Assembly (NCBI GenBank): GCA_944387555.1
Contig: CALXFH010000015.1
Location: 1 to 32,504, forward strand
From: an uncultured Clostridia bacterium
GTDB lineage: Bacteria > Bacillota > Clostridia > TANB77 > CAG-508
Direction: 5' to 3'
DNA: 32,504 nucleotides
Shown here: in pieces, positions 23,500 to 30,524 of the stretch
Position numbering within the stretch: position 1 is the first letter of the stretch
Layout: each line of letters begins with the position of its first letter
The notes under the pieces: model-generated
What the model was told of the DNA's origin: nothing
The model's input: only the letters and a program-made list of their open reading frames with translations
Database searches by the model: none
Program-made: the position numbers and the translations under genes

Positions 23500-24929
23500 C
23501 TATTTAAATTTTTTATTTAATTTATATCTTCTATTTCTATTTGCACCTTCTGATATTAGAATATTTTCAGAAACTAGTTTTCTTAAAGTTACTTTTGACT
23601 TTGTATCTTTGATATTAAATTTTTCTTTTACTATTTTATTTGTTATATATTCATTTTTTTGTAAATACTCTATAATTAAATTTTCCAAATTCCATTTAGT
23701 TATCGGAGTTTCATCGGCGTTTATCGGCGTTTTATCGGCGGTGTTCATCTGTTTATCGCCGGTTATCTCTAATTCCATAATTTTGATTGTATAAAGTTAC
23801 CTTAAAATCATTTATATCTGAATAAAATTTTATTTTTGTCATATCTCCATCAAACGCTGAGTAAATCTTTTTAAATCCGCTTCCTCTTCTTTCCATAACC
23901 CCTAATCTTTGAAACACATCCGCTATTACTGGATTTCTTCTTTTGGATGGTATGTTTAAAATATTTTTATTTTGAATAATCCCTCCATCGTACATTCCTC
24001 CTGGAGACTCTATTTCTAATCTATCGTCATATATATCAATATGTATTTCTGCTCCCATTATATCATACATTCTATGTATTAATGCATTTACTAAGACTTC
24101 AGTTATTACTCTTTCATTATAATCATAGTATTCTTCTCTTACTCTAGGTAATTTTTTCCAAGCCATTCTATTATGATTTTTTATAAAGTTAAATCCGATT
24201 TTCTAAAAGCATTATTAAATTACCACTATATTCTCTATCATCTACAGCATCTTCATATATTGAAGTTTTATCTAGTCCATTCCATCTAGTACAAAATATT
24301 CTTGATTGTAATAGTGGACATTGGTCTGAAAATAATACTCCTGCATATGTTAATTTTTTATCTTCTGTCATTAAACCAAATGAAACAAAATCATTTTCTT
24401 CTAATCTCTTTCCCGTTCTTTGTAAATAAGTTGCCTTAAATAATGTAAAACTTAAATCTTCAAAATTATATTTTGAAACCATCGCATCAAAAGTTAATTT
24501 TTCACCTTTTGCTACTAATTCATTAACAATATAACTTGGTGCATTTACACTTTCATTTCCTATCCTTACATACACAATTTTATTTCCATCTGCAACATAA
24601 TAATATGGTGTTTTTGTCCCTTGGATAATTTCTAGCCTAATTAAATCTTTATTATTTTGAGTTATTATTGAAATTTTAAAATTTGCAAGTGGCTCTATTC
24701 TTGCTTTTATTAATTCACTTATTTTTTCTATATCATTTTGCACATTAGTTAAACCAATAATTTCTCTATTATCATCAACTCCAAAATATATTGTTCCACC
24801 AATTCCATTGCAAAATGCCGAAACTGTTTTTAACCAACTTCGTGGTTTATTTAACTCTACTTTTTCTTTAAATTCTATTTCTGTTGTTTCTGCTCTTAAA
24901 CTTATAATTAATTTTTCCAGTTTTATCAC
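23500..24929 (-). CDS. AlbA_2 domain/ATP-binding transcriptional regulator with winged-helix end, requires two +1 frameshifts at CGG
   Basis: Looks like the large family of AlbA_2 (Schlafen-type) regulators. The N-terminal AlbA_2 domain contains ETTEIEFKEKVEL and FCNGIGGTIYFGVDD. A GHKL-like region has VITEVLVNALIHRMYD and IDIYDDRLEIESPGG. A linker with repeats (TADKTPINADETPIT) leads into a C-terminal winged helix (EYLQKNEYITNKIVKEKFNI). The parts lie in three frames. Skipping the C of two CGG codons (24195-24197 and 23759-23761) joins them into one 475-residue protein with LLENGFNFIKNHNRMAWKK and YGIRDNGDKQM at the joints. The start is uncertain: GTG 24929 overlaps the AGAGGTGAT site, and no ATG is near. 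DNA target is unknown. Confidence 0.82.
23699..23762. repeat. Short degenerate tandem repeat in the linker of the AlbA_2 gene
   Basis: Units related to TTATCGGCGTT recur about five times and are more GC-rich than the surroundings. They encode the DKTPINADETPIT linker. Such repeats before the winged helix are common in this protein family, and the second CGG shift site lies at their edge. Confidence 0.6.
23759..23761 (-). other. Putative +1 frameshift site 2 in the AlbA_2 gene (CGG)
   Basis: Zero frame reads AAC CGG CGA TAA. Skipping the C gives AAC GGC GAT AAA CAG, entering the linker and winged-helix frame. The decoded residue is Gly. This is the one site where the base after CGG is C, not A. 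Confidence 0.72.
24195..24197 (-). other. Putative +1 frameshift site 1 in the AlbA_2 gene (CGG)
   Basis: Zero frame reads AAT CGG ATT TAA. Skipping the C gives AAT GGA TTT AAC and runs open for 145 codons through the GHKL-like region. Confidence 0.76.
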
Positions 24930-24939
24930 CTCTTATTTT

Positions 24940-25311
24940 TCATATTTTCCTCCAACTCTTATTTAATTCTTTTTCTTCGTTTAGATTTCTTTTTTCTTCT
25001 TCTACGTACTCTAAATATATTTTTTCATCAAAAGCTCCTTTTTTATTTCTTTTATTTTTCTGTACTTTTCTAACTTCATCTAATTGTATATTTTTTAACT
25101 TCATAATTGCTTCTACCACCTCCATAACATCAGCCAATTCTTCGACAGAATTTTCTTCTATAAATTCATTACATTCCTCAAGTAATTTTCTATTTAACTC
25201 TTTAGCATATTCTTCATCATCCATGATTCTAAATGTTGCTTTTCTACCTTTCATGTGATTAATTTCTTCTGGTATTTTATCTCTAACTAATTTATTATAT
25301 GTATATTTCAT
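24940..25311 (-). CDS. MazG-like nucleotide pyrophosphohydrolase domain protein
   Basis: Small protein of the all-alpha NTP pyrophosphatase (MazG/PRA-PH) superfamily. YNKLVRDKIPEEI is the usual start of this subgroup, and LLEECNEFIEENSVEELADVMEVVEAI carries the EExxE and ExxD metal-binding pattern. The C-terminal 30 residues are charged. I chose ATG 25311 because AAAGGAAG lies 7 bases upstream; the two-codon longer TTG start does not fit. It ends 10 bases before the AlbA_2 gene, so the two may be co-transcribed. Substrate unknown; housecleaning of abnormal nucleotides is possible. Confidence 0.78.
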   Translation of the reverse strand: MKYTYNKLVRDKIPEEINHMKGRKATFRIMDDEEYAKELNRKLLEECNEFIEENSVEELADVMEVVEAIMKLKNIQLDEVRKVQKNKRNKKGAFDEKIYLEYVEEEKRNLNEEKELNKSWRKI

Positions 25312-25392
25312 TTGCAAACTTCCTTTCGTGAAATATTTGTTTGTATTATACTATCTATATTTTTATTTGTCAATTAATTTTTATTTTTTACA

Positions 25393-25421
25393 CAAAAAAA
25401 AAAGAAGATCTCTCTTCTTTT
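25393..25421 (-). terminator. Intrinsic terminator downstream of the NUDIX gene
   Basis: On the minus strand, AAAAGAAGA and TCTTCTTTT form a 9-bp stem, and a run of about ten T follows. It isolates the NUDIX gene from the MazG-like gene. Confidence 0.85.
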
Positions 25422-25447
25422 CTATATAATACTATTTTTATAGCATT

Positions 25448-26013
25448 TTATTTTTTCATCTTTTCTATTAATTTCTTATAAATATTATCTTTCATCCAAA
25501 CTTCACTTACTAATTCTACTGCTTTATTTATATCAACCCATTTAACACCACTGTTCTCATCTTCTTTTATTCTTAATTCTTCATTTTCATCTGCTTCTAA
25601 TAAATATGTAACATTTAAATGTACATGTGAAGATACATATTTTCCTCTTTTTACATGTCCATTTACACATATTATTTCTAAAGAAAAAATATCATTTGTT
25701 ATTGGTTTTACTGTTTTTACACCTGTCTCTTCTTTTACTTCTCTTATCGCTACATTTAATAAATTACTATCACCATCGCTATGTCCACCTGTCCATGCCC
25801 AAGATTTATAAATATTATGATAAATCATTAATACTTTATTTCTTTATTTAATACCCAACTTGAAGCTGTAAAATGACCAAATTCATTTTTTCTAGTTAGT
25901 ACATCATCAAATGTATCAATATATTTTAAAATAACTTTTTTATCTTGTTCTTCTTGTTCATTATATGGTATATACTCTTCTATTTCTTTTCTTAATTTAT
26001 CCATTCCTTCCAT
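25448..26013 (-). CDS. NUDIX hydrolase, split into two overlapping ORFs (non-CGG break)
   Basis: The first ORF (25828-26013) has the helical N-terminus MEGMDKLRKEIEEYIPYNEQ and GHFTASSWVLNKE. The second (25448-25828) has MIYHNIYKSWAWTGGHSDGD and a NUDIX box ending AIREVKEETGV, in which the first Glu of the box is replaced by Ser. Together they form one standard NUDIX protein of about 188 residues. The two frames meet at TAATG, where the stop and the next ATG overlap by one base. The family-consistent fusion ENKVLMIYHN would need one extra A in GAAATAAAG. It may thus be a one-base deletion, an assembly error, or coupled reinitiation. No CGG is involved, unlike the other breaks. Confidence 0.75.
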
Positions 26014-26097
26014 TATTTCTATCCTTTCTTTTTCATCTTTATTGGCTTTTTATTTTCTTTTCTTTTTTATTTTTACTATTTGTTAAATAATTAATTA

Positions 26098-26117
26098 AGG
26101 CAGGAATACTCCTGCCT
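26098..26117 (-). terminator. Terminator of hpf
   Basis: An 8-bp stem (AGGCAGGA and TCCTGCCT, 4-base loop) lies just beyond the hpf stop. The minus-strand tail is AT-rich but not a pure T-run, so efficiency is uncertain. Confidence 0.65.
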
Positions 26118-26126
26118 ATTTATGTT

Positions 26127-26654
26127 TTATTCTTCTGGTTCTACTAAACCATAATTTTTACCATCTTTTAATTTATGTACTACATTTACTTTTCCTGTTT
26201 CTACATTTATAAAAGCTAAGAAATTATGTGTAGGTTTTTCTTGTAATTTTAGTACTGCATCTTCTGGATGCATTGGTTTAATATCATAATAAGAAGTTTT
26301 TATTATTTCATTTTCAACTTCTGTATGTTTTGTATCATTTACCTCCATTGTTTTAAGAGATCCTTCTCTCATCATTTTTTCTTTTTTAGTTTTTGTTTTT
26401 CTAATTTGTCCTTCTAGAATATCTATATCTTTATCTATAGAAGCATACATATCTTTATCCTCTGTTACTGCTCTATATTTTTCTCCATTTGCTGTTACAT
26501 AAATTTCAGCAATTTGTTCTGTCTTTTCAGTTCTTAAAGTAACTTCAGCTTCTGCATCTTCAAAATATTTATCAATTCTGTCTAATTTTTTCTCTACGTA
26601 ATCATTTATTGCTTCTGTTATCTTTAGTTCCTTTCCTGTTATTTTTATTTTCAT
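26127..26654 (-). CDS. hpf: Ribosome hibernation promoting factor, long form
   Basis: Binds the 30S subunit and, in the long form, pairs 70S ribosomes into inactive 100S dimers in slow growth. The N-terminal domain (MKIKITGKELKITEAINDYVEKKLDRIDKY, about 1-100) is the S30AE/YfiA fold. After a linker, the C-terminal dimerisation domain has IKPMHPEDAVLKLQ, HNFLAFINVETGKVNVVHKL and DGKNYGLVEP. The length of 175 residues marks the long form of Firmicutes. A near-consensus promoter lies upstream and a hairpin follows, so it is probably monocistronic. The 5' leader contains a 13-base palindrome (AAAGTTAAACTTT, 26677-26689). Confidence 0.94.
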   Translation of the reverse strand: MKIKITGKELKITEAINDYVEKKLDRIDKYFEDAEAEVTLRTEKTEQIAEIYVTANGEKYRAVTEDKDMYASIDKDIDILEGQIRKTKTKKEKMMREGSLKTMEVNDTKHTEVENEIIKTSYYDIKPMHPEDAVLKLQEKPTHNFLAFINVETGKVNVVHKLKDGKNYGLVEPEE

Positions 26655-26704
26655 AAAAATCGCTCCCTTCTCTATTAAAGTTAAACTTTGTATGTTATAT
26701 GTTT

Positions 26705-26733
26705 ATTATATCTGTTATTTCGATTTTTTTCAA
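26705..26733 (-). promoter_or_regulatory. Sigma-A promoter of hpf
   Basis: On the minus strand, TTGAAA (26728-26733), a 17-base spacer and TATAAT (26705-26710), about 50 bases upstream of ATG. Confidence 0.75.
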
Positions 26734-26738
26734 GTTTT

Positions 26739-27467
26739 TTAGAATAATTCTTCTAACTTATACTCTTTTTCTAGTTTTTGATTAAAATATATCTTTGCAA
26801 TTAATTTAAATTCTTCTAATGCTTCATCTTTTATATTAAACGAATATAATTTTTTAGCAGGAGAAGTAATTGTATATACAATTGCTGTTTTAGTGCTTTT
26901 ACTCATATTAAGTGCCGATGTATCTTGCTTGCTGCATGTACTACACTTAAAACCATTATCTTTTATACTAAAATATTCTAAATTATCTTTTTCTTTACAA
27001 TTAACACACTCTCTTATATTAGGGGTAAAACCTAATATACATAACAAACGTAATTTAAATACACTTAAAACAAAATCTAAATCTTTATCAGTTTCTGAAA
27101 TTGTATAAAGTGTATTTAATAACAATTGTAAAATATTATAACAATTTTGATTTTCATGTGTTACATCTTGAACTATTTTATTTATATGTACTGCATATTT
27201 TAATTTATCTAAATCTGTTCTTAAATTATAAAATATTTCAATTGGCTCTACTGAATTTATATGATATGTACTTGTCCCTTTATACATCAAATATTCACCA
27301 AAGCAAAACATTTGCGTGCCAGCTAAAAGAGCACTTTTAGGTCTTCTTGCTCCTTTAGCTACACATGAAATCTTACCAATACCTGGTGTTAACATTGTAA
27401 GCATTTTATCAAAATCACCAAGATTATGTTCAGAGAGTATTATTCCATTTACTTTCAAGTTCGCCAT
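26739..27467 (-). CDS. recO: DNA repair protein RecO
   Basis: Recombination mediator that loads RecA with RecF/RecR. The N-terminal OB-fold shows GIILSEHNLGDFDKMLTMLT and GKISCVAKGARRPKS. The helical C-terminal domain includes FKLRLLCILGFTP and a zinc site with two CxxC pairs (ECVNCKEKD, FKCSTCSKQD). The length of 242 residues is normal. ATG 27467 lies within the preceding yqzL gene, overlapping by 38 bases, with AAGGATATAAAAGAAA upstream. The era-yqzL-recO order is the same as in B. subtilis. Confidence 0.93.
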   Translation of the reverse strand: MANLKVNGIILSEHNLGDFDKMLTMLTPGIGKISCVAKGARRPKSALLAGTQMFCFGEYLMYKGTSTYHINSVEPIEIFYNLRTDLDKLKYAVHINKIVQDVTHENQNCYNILQLLLNTLYTISETDKDLDFVLSVFKLRLLCILGFTPNIRECVNCKEKDNLEYFSIKDNGFKCSTCSKQDTSALNMSKSTKTAIVYTITSPAKKLYSFNIKDEALEEFKLIAKIYFNQKLEKEYKLEELF

Positions 27468-27594
27468 TTTCTTTTATATCCTTTTCCTTATTTGTGTTTA
27501 TATCTTTTTCTATATTTTCTATTTGTTTTAATTCTAAAAATGCATTAATATCTCCAGTATTTTTAAAGGTATCCCATGCTATTTTCTTTATCAT
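27430..27594 (-). CDS. yqzL: YqzL-like small protein (54 aa)
   Basis: A short gene between era and recO. It starts MIKKIAWDTFKNTGDINAFL, the same pattern as the conserved YqzL start (K-x-A-W-x-x-F-x-x-T-G-x-I-x-A-Y/F-L). It is followed by a charged helix of about 30 residues that is longer than in B. subtilis. ATG is preceded by AAAAAAGGAAGTGAGCTT. The 3' end overlaps recO in another frame. Function is unknown in all organisms. Confidence 0.8.
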   Translation of the reverse strand: MIKKIAWDTFKNTGDINAFLELKQIENIEKDINTNKEKDIKENGELESKWNNTL

Positions 27595-27679
27595 AAGCTC
27601 ACTTCCTTTTTTAATTAAAGTTTTTATTTAACTTTAATTCTATCTTTTGCTTTTTTTATTCTTATTATACAATTTTTAT

Positions 27680-28582
27680 TTATTTTAATTTAAAATTACT
27701 AACTATAGATGGATTATCTTGCCAGTCTTCTTTTACTTTTACCCAAGTTTTTAGATTTACTTTCACACCAAAATTCTCTTCCATATCAATTCTAGCAGCC
27801 CTTCCAATTCTTTTAAGCATTTCACCATTTTTACCAATAATAATTCCTTTATGAGAATTTCTTAAGCAATATATAGTTGCTTCTATATCATATATATCTT
27901 CTTTCGTTTTATTTTTTCTTAGCTTCATTTTTGTAACTTCAACATAAATTCCATGTGGTACTTCATCTTGTAATAATTTTAAAGCTTTTTCTCTAATTGT
28001 TTCTTCTGCAAGTTGGCGCATAGTTTGGTCTGTATACTCCTCTTTATCATAATATGCAGGACCAGGTTTTAAGTTCTTTTCTATTTCATCTAAAACTATA
28101 TCTCTATATTTACTATCAGTTGCAGAAATTGGTATTACCGCTTCGAAATCATATTCTTTACTATATAAATCAATTAATTTTAAAAGTTTTTCTTTTTTTA
28201 CCAAATCAATTTTATTTATAATTAATATAGTTTTAGCTTTATCTTCTTTTATTTTTTCTAATATTCTACTATCTCCTCTACCTATTTCGTCACTCGTAGC
28301 CTCTATTAGAAACAAAACTAAATCAGCATCTTTTAAACTTGTAAAAGAAGTATCTAACATTGTCTCGTTTAGTTTAGTTCTAGGTTTATGAATTCCTGGT
28401 GTATCTGTAAATATTATTTGTGAATTAGGTCTATTTACAATTCCTCTAATTGCTGTTCTAGTTGTTTGTACTTTATTTGCAATTGCTGCAACCTTTTCAC
28501 CTACTAATAAATTAATTAAAGTTGATTTTCCCACATTTGTTCTTCCAATTAATGTTACAAATCCTGATTTAAATTCTTCCAT
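27680..28582 (-). CDS. era: GTPase Era
   Basis: Ribosome-assembly GTPase that binds the 3' end of 16S rRNA. The GTPase domain has G1 GRTNVGKST, the switch motif QTTRTAIRG, G3 DTPGIHKPRTKLN and G4 INKIDLV, followed by G5-like ISATDSKYRD. The C-terminal KH domain (about 200-300) includes GIIIGKNGEMLKRIGRAARIDME. I placed the start at ATG 28582 because GGAGGAG lies just before it. The longer in-frame ATG at 28594 contains that same site. The gene is the first of era-yqzL-recO. Confidence 0.95.
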   Translation of the reverse strand: MEEFKSGFVTLIGRTNVGKSTLINLLVGEKVAAIANKVQTTRTAIRGIVNRPNSQIIFTDTPGIHKPRTKLNETMLDTSFTSLKDADLVLFLIEATSDEIGRGDSRILEKIKEDKAKTILIINKIDLVKKEKLLKLIDLYSKEYDFEAVIPISATDSKYRDIVLDEIEKNLKPGPAYYDKEEYTDQTMRQLAEETIREKALKLLQDEVPHGIYVEVTKMKLRKNKTKEDIYDIEATIYCLRNSHKGIIIGKNGEMLKRIGRAARIDMEENFGVKVNLKTWVKVKEDWQDNPSIVSNFKLK

Positions 28583-28602
28583 ATTCTCCTCCATGTCCTA
28601 TT

Positions 28603-28632
28603 GGGGACGTTTCCTTTTTGGACACATCCACC
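28603..28632 (+). repeat. REP-like GC-rich intergenic repeat, copy 2 (short)
   Basis: The plus strand has GGGGACGTTTCCTTTTTGGACACATCC in shortened form, sharing a 15-base core (GGGACGTTTCCTTTT) and GGACACATC with the copy at 8210-8262. It lies just upstream of era. Confidence 0.5.
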
Positions 28633-28694
28633 ATATCTATTATACACTTTTTTTGTGCTAAATTTGTAGAAACTACTACTTTAAAAAATATTTT

Positions 28695-29057
28695 TTAATT
28701 TTCTTTATTTGCTAAGTAACCTGCTCCTTTTTCATGTAATTTGCTTTCTTCTTCTTCACTAAGTATTTTAAAATCTCTTCCTGTCTTTTCTTTAAATTCA
28801 TTTATAAAATTTTTTCTTTCTTCTTCTTTTAGCTTTCTAAATATACCTGTTCCATATATATGAATATCATAATAAACAACATTTAATATATTTACTCTTT
28901 TTATTAATGTTTCTATATCTTCTTTAGAAAGTTTTCCTTCTTTTTTATAATGTTCTTCAAATTCTATTGGTAAGCTCAATATATGTTTTGTTTCTTCTCC
29001 ATAGCATATATCTATATTTGTATTTTTTGAACCAACTTCTACTATAATTCTTTGCAT
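28695..29057 (-). CDS. Short Ppx/GppA-like or ASKHA-fold fragment protein (120 aa)
   Basis: Weakly recognised. MQRIIVEVGSKNTNIDICYG resembles the phosphate-1 strand of actin-like/exopolyphosphatase domains (IIxEIGSTxTKID). FKEKTGRDFKILSEEEESKL resembles the Ppx segment leading to the second phosphate-binding loop, but the protein ends there, before that loop. It could be a natural short protein or a decayed fragment. No CGG lies near the stop. GAAGGGAGAAGAGAAT precedes ATG, so translation is plausible. No enzymatic activity can be claimed. Confidence 0.5.
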   Translation of the reverse strand: MQRIIVEVGSKNTNIDICYGEETKHILSLPIEFEEHYKKEGKLSKEDIETLIKRVNILNVVYYDIHIYGTGIFRKLKEEERKNFINEFKEKTGRDFKILSEEEESKLHEKGAGYLANKEN

Positions 29058-29170
29058 ATTCTCTTCTCCCTTCGTTTTTCCTTTATATTATATATCACAT
29101 TTTTAACAATTTCTCAAATAAATAGAAAAAGAAAGTAAAATTAATTACTTTCTAATTTTTTTATATTCAT

Positions 29171-29887
29171 TTACAAAATATTTTCTAAATCTAGTAAATT
29201 ATTTATTTCAAAATTTGGTTTAATATCTGTATTATTCTTAACTTTTTTCATATTAAACCAACATGAGTCTATACCATTTTGAATACCACCTAATACATCT
29301 TTTTCTAATTCATCCCCAATTATTATCATATCATCTTTTTTATCTGTATTTATCTTCTTAAAGAATTTATCAAAAAATTCCTTATGTGGTTTCATATATC
29401 CCGCTTCTTCTGCTGTAAATACAGATTTAATATATTTTTTAGCATTTATACTGTTTAATTTGTTTTCAACTGGTTTTTCTGGTCCATTTGTTACAATATA
29501 TATTTCGTATTTCTTATTATTTAAATATTCTAATATCTCTTTAGCATTTTTTATTGGAACAATACTTGTTTTCAAATATTCAATATATCTCTCATTTATT
29601 TGGACTGCTTCATCAAATGAACAATTAAAATACATCATAAACCTTTGTGCTCTTACCCATGTAGTCTTTTCTTCTAGTGTTTTAAATTTATATGGGTCTT
29701 TTATTTTTCCTTCTGCTCTATCTAACCAATACTTATCATCCAAATTTATGAATTTTTCTAGTTTTTCCTCTGTTACACTTTCTTTTCTATCTGATAAAAT
29801 CTTTCTCATTGCATATCTTCTATTTTCATTATCATCTATTAAAGTATTGTCTAAATCAAATAATATTTTTTTGTAAATTTTAGCCAT
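29171..29887 (-). CDS. HAD-superfamily hydrolase (YjjG/HAD-IA like)
   Basis: Soluble phosphatase. Motif I is LFDLDNTLIDD, motif II is IYIVTNGPEKP, the motif III lysine is in EAGYMKPHKEFFDKF, and motif IV is IIIGDELEKDVLGGIQNGI. The alpha-helical cap between about 15 and 100 indicates a C1 cap. The TNG after motif II and the overall pattern resemble YjjG-type nucleotide 5'-nucleotidases, but the substrate is not certain. GGAGGAGTTTC precedes ATG. The NUDIX gene is 17 bases upstream, so they form a two-gene nucleotide-housekeeping pair. Confidence 0.85.
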   Translation of the reverse strand: MAKIYKKILFDLDNTLIDDNENRRYAMRKILSDRKESVTEEKLEKFINLDDKYWLDRAEGKIKDPYKFKTLEEKTTWVRAQRFMMYFNCSFDEAVQINERYIEYLKTSIVPIKNAKEILEYLNNKKYEIYIVTNGPEKPVENKLNSINAKKYIKSVFTAEEAGYMKPHKEFFDKFFKKINTDKKDDMIIIGDELEKDVLGGIQNGIDSCWFNMKKVKNNTDIKPNFEINNLLDLENIL

Positions 29888-29904
29888 GAAACTCCTCCAT
29901 ACTA

Positions 29905-30315
29905 TTAGAACAATTTATCTTTATATAATTCTACTTGTTTTACCATATGTCCAATATTTCCTTCTCCTGCAAACTTTTCTACATCAAAAAAGTTTTCCTC
30001 TTTATCTATCCAATATAGTTTATTTACTTCTTCTACTAAATCTACATCTTTATTTAGTTTTCCTACATATACCTCTAATTCCATATCTTGCATCCTATAT
30101 TCGAAATCCATAAAATGAGTTATCTTAATATCATCATTAGTTATCCCTGTCTCTTCATTTAACTCCCTATATGCTGCATGTAATTCATCTTCACCATTTT
30201 CTACTTTTCCACCAACTAAGTTGAACTTTCCTTTATATGGCTCTTTTTCTCTTTTACACATAAGTATTTTATTTTCTTCTTTATTATAAACAATTATTAT
30301 ATTTAACTTTTTCAT
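29905..30315 (-). CDS. NUDIX hydrolase (MutT-like)
   Basis: NTP or dNTP pyrophosphohydrolase. The NUDIX box GGKVENGEDELHAAYRELNE followed by ETGI fits GX5EX7REUXEEXGU exactly. Upstream KILMCKREKEPYKGKFNLVG is typical of 8-oxo-dGTP or related enzymes. I chose ATG 30315 (MKKLNIIIVYN) because AAAGGATAATT precedes it. The longer frame, starting at 30372, has no ribosome site. The resulting 136 residues are a standard single-domain size. Confidence 0.85.
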   Translation of the reverse strand: MKKLNIIIVYNKEENKILMCKREKEPYKGKFNLVGGKVENGEDELHAAYRELNEETGITNDDIKITHFMDFEYRMQDMELEVYVGKLNKDVDLVEEVNKLYWIDKEENFFDVEKFAGEGNIGHMVKQVELYKDKLF

Positions 30316-30418
30316 AATTATCCTTTCAATTTTTAATTTTAAGCAAATTAATTTTATATGAAAAAATATCATAAGTCAATTTTTTTATTTCTTTATGATA
30401 TAATTACTTTTTACATAT

Positions 30419-30465
30419 AAAAAAAGCAAAGCTACTTCTAAGGAATTCCTAAAAAGTAGCTTTGC
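30419..30465 (-). terminator. Strong terminator of the flotillin gene
   Basis: On the minus strand, a 12-bp perfect stem (GCAAAGCTACTT, AAGTAGCTTTGC) with an internal AGGAATTCCT palindrome and seven T after it. Confidence 0.9.
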
Positions 30466-30524
30466 GAGCAATAAGCAGTTTATTAAAGAGTTTTATTAAC
30501 TAAGCAACCGTTACTTGTTTACAG

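Noticed and set aside
23699..23762. GC-rich direct repeats as a CRISPR or attachment site
   Set aside because: Units are about 11 bases, in frame, and encode the Thr/Pro/Asp linker common in AlbA_2 regulators.
286..24197. The four frame breaks as random sequencing errors or pseudogene decay
   Set aside because: Random indels would favour homopolymers and both directions. These are all +1, all at in-frame CGG, and none lies in a homopolymer. I keep re-sequencing as a check.
27614..27638. Inverted repeat (ATTAAAGTT/AACTTTAAT) as the era terminator
   Set aside because: No T-run follows on the minus strand and the yqzL ribosome site comes directly after; it is probably an AT-rich chance fold or a minor processing site.
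28695..29057. Truncation of the Ppx-like protein as a fifth CGG shift
   Set aside because: There is no in-frame CGG near its stop, and no downstream frame continues the family.
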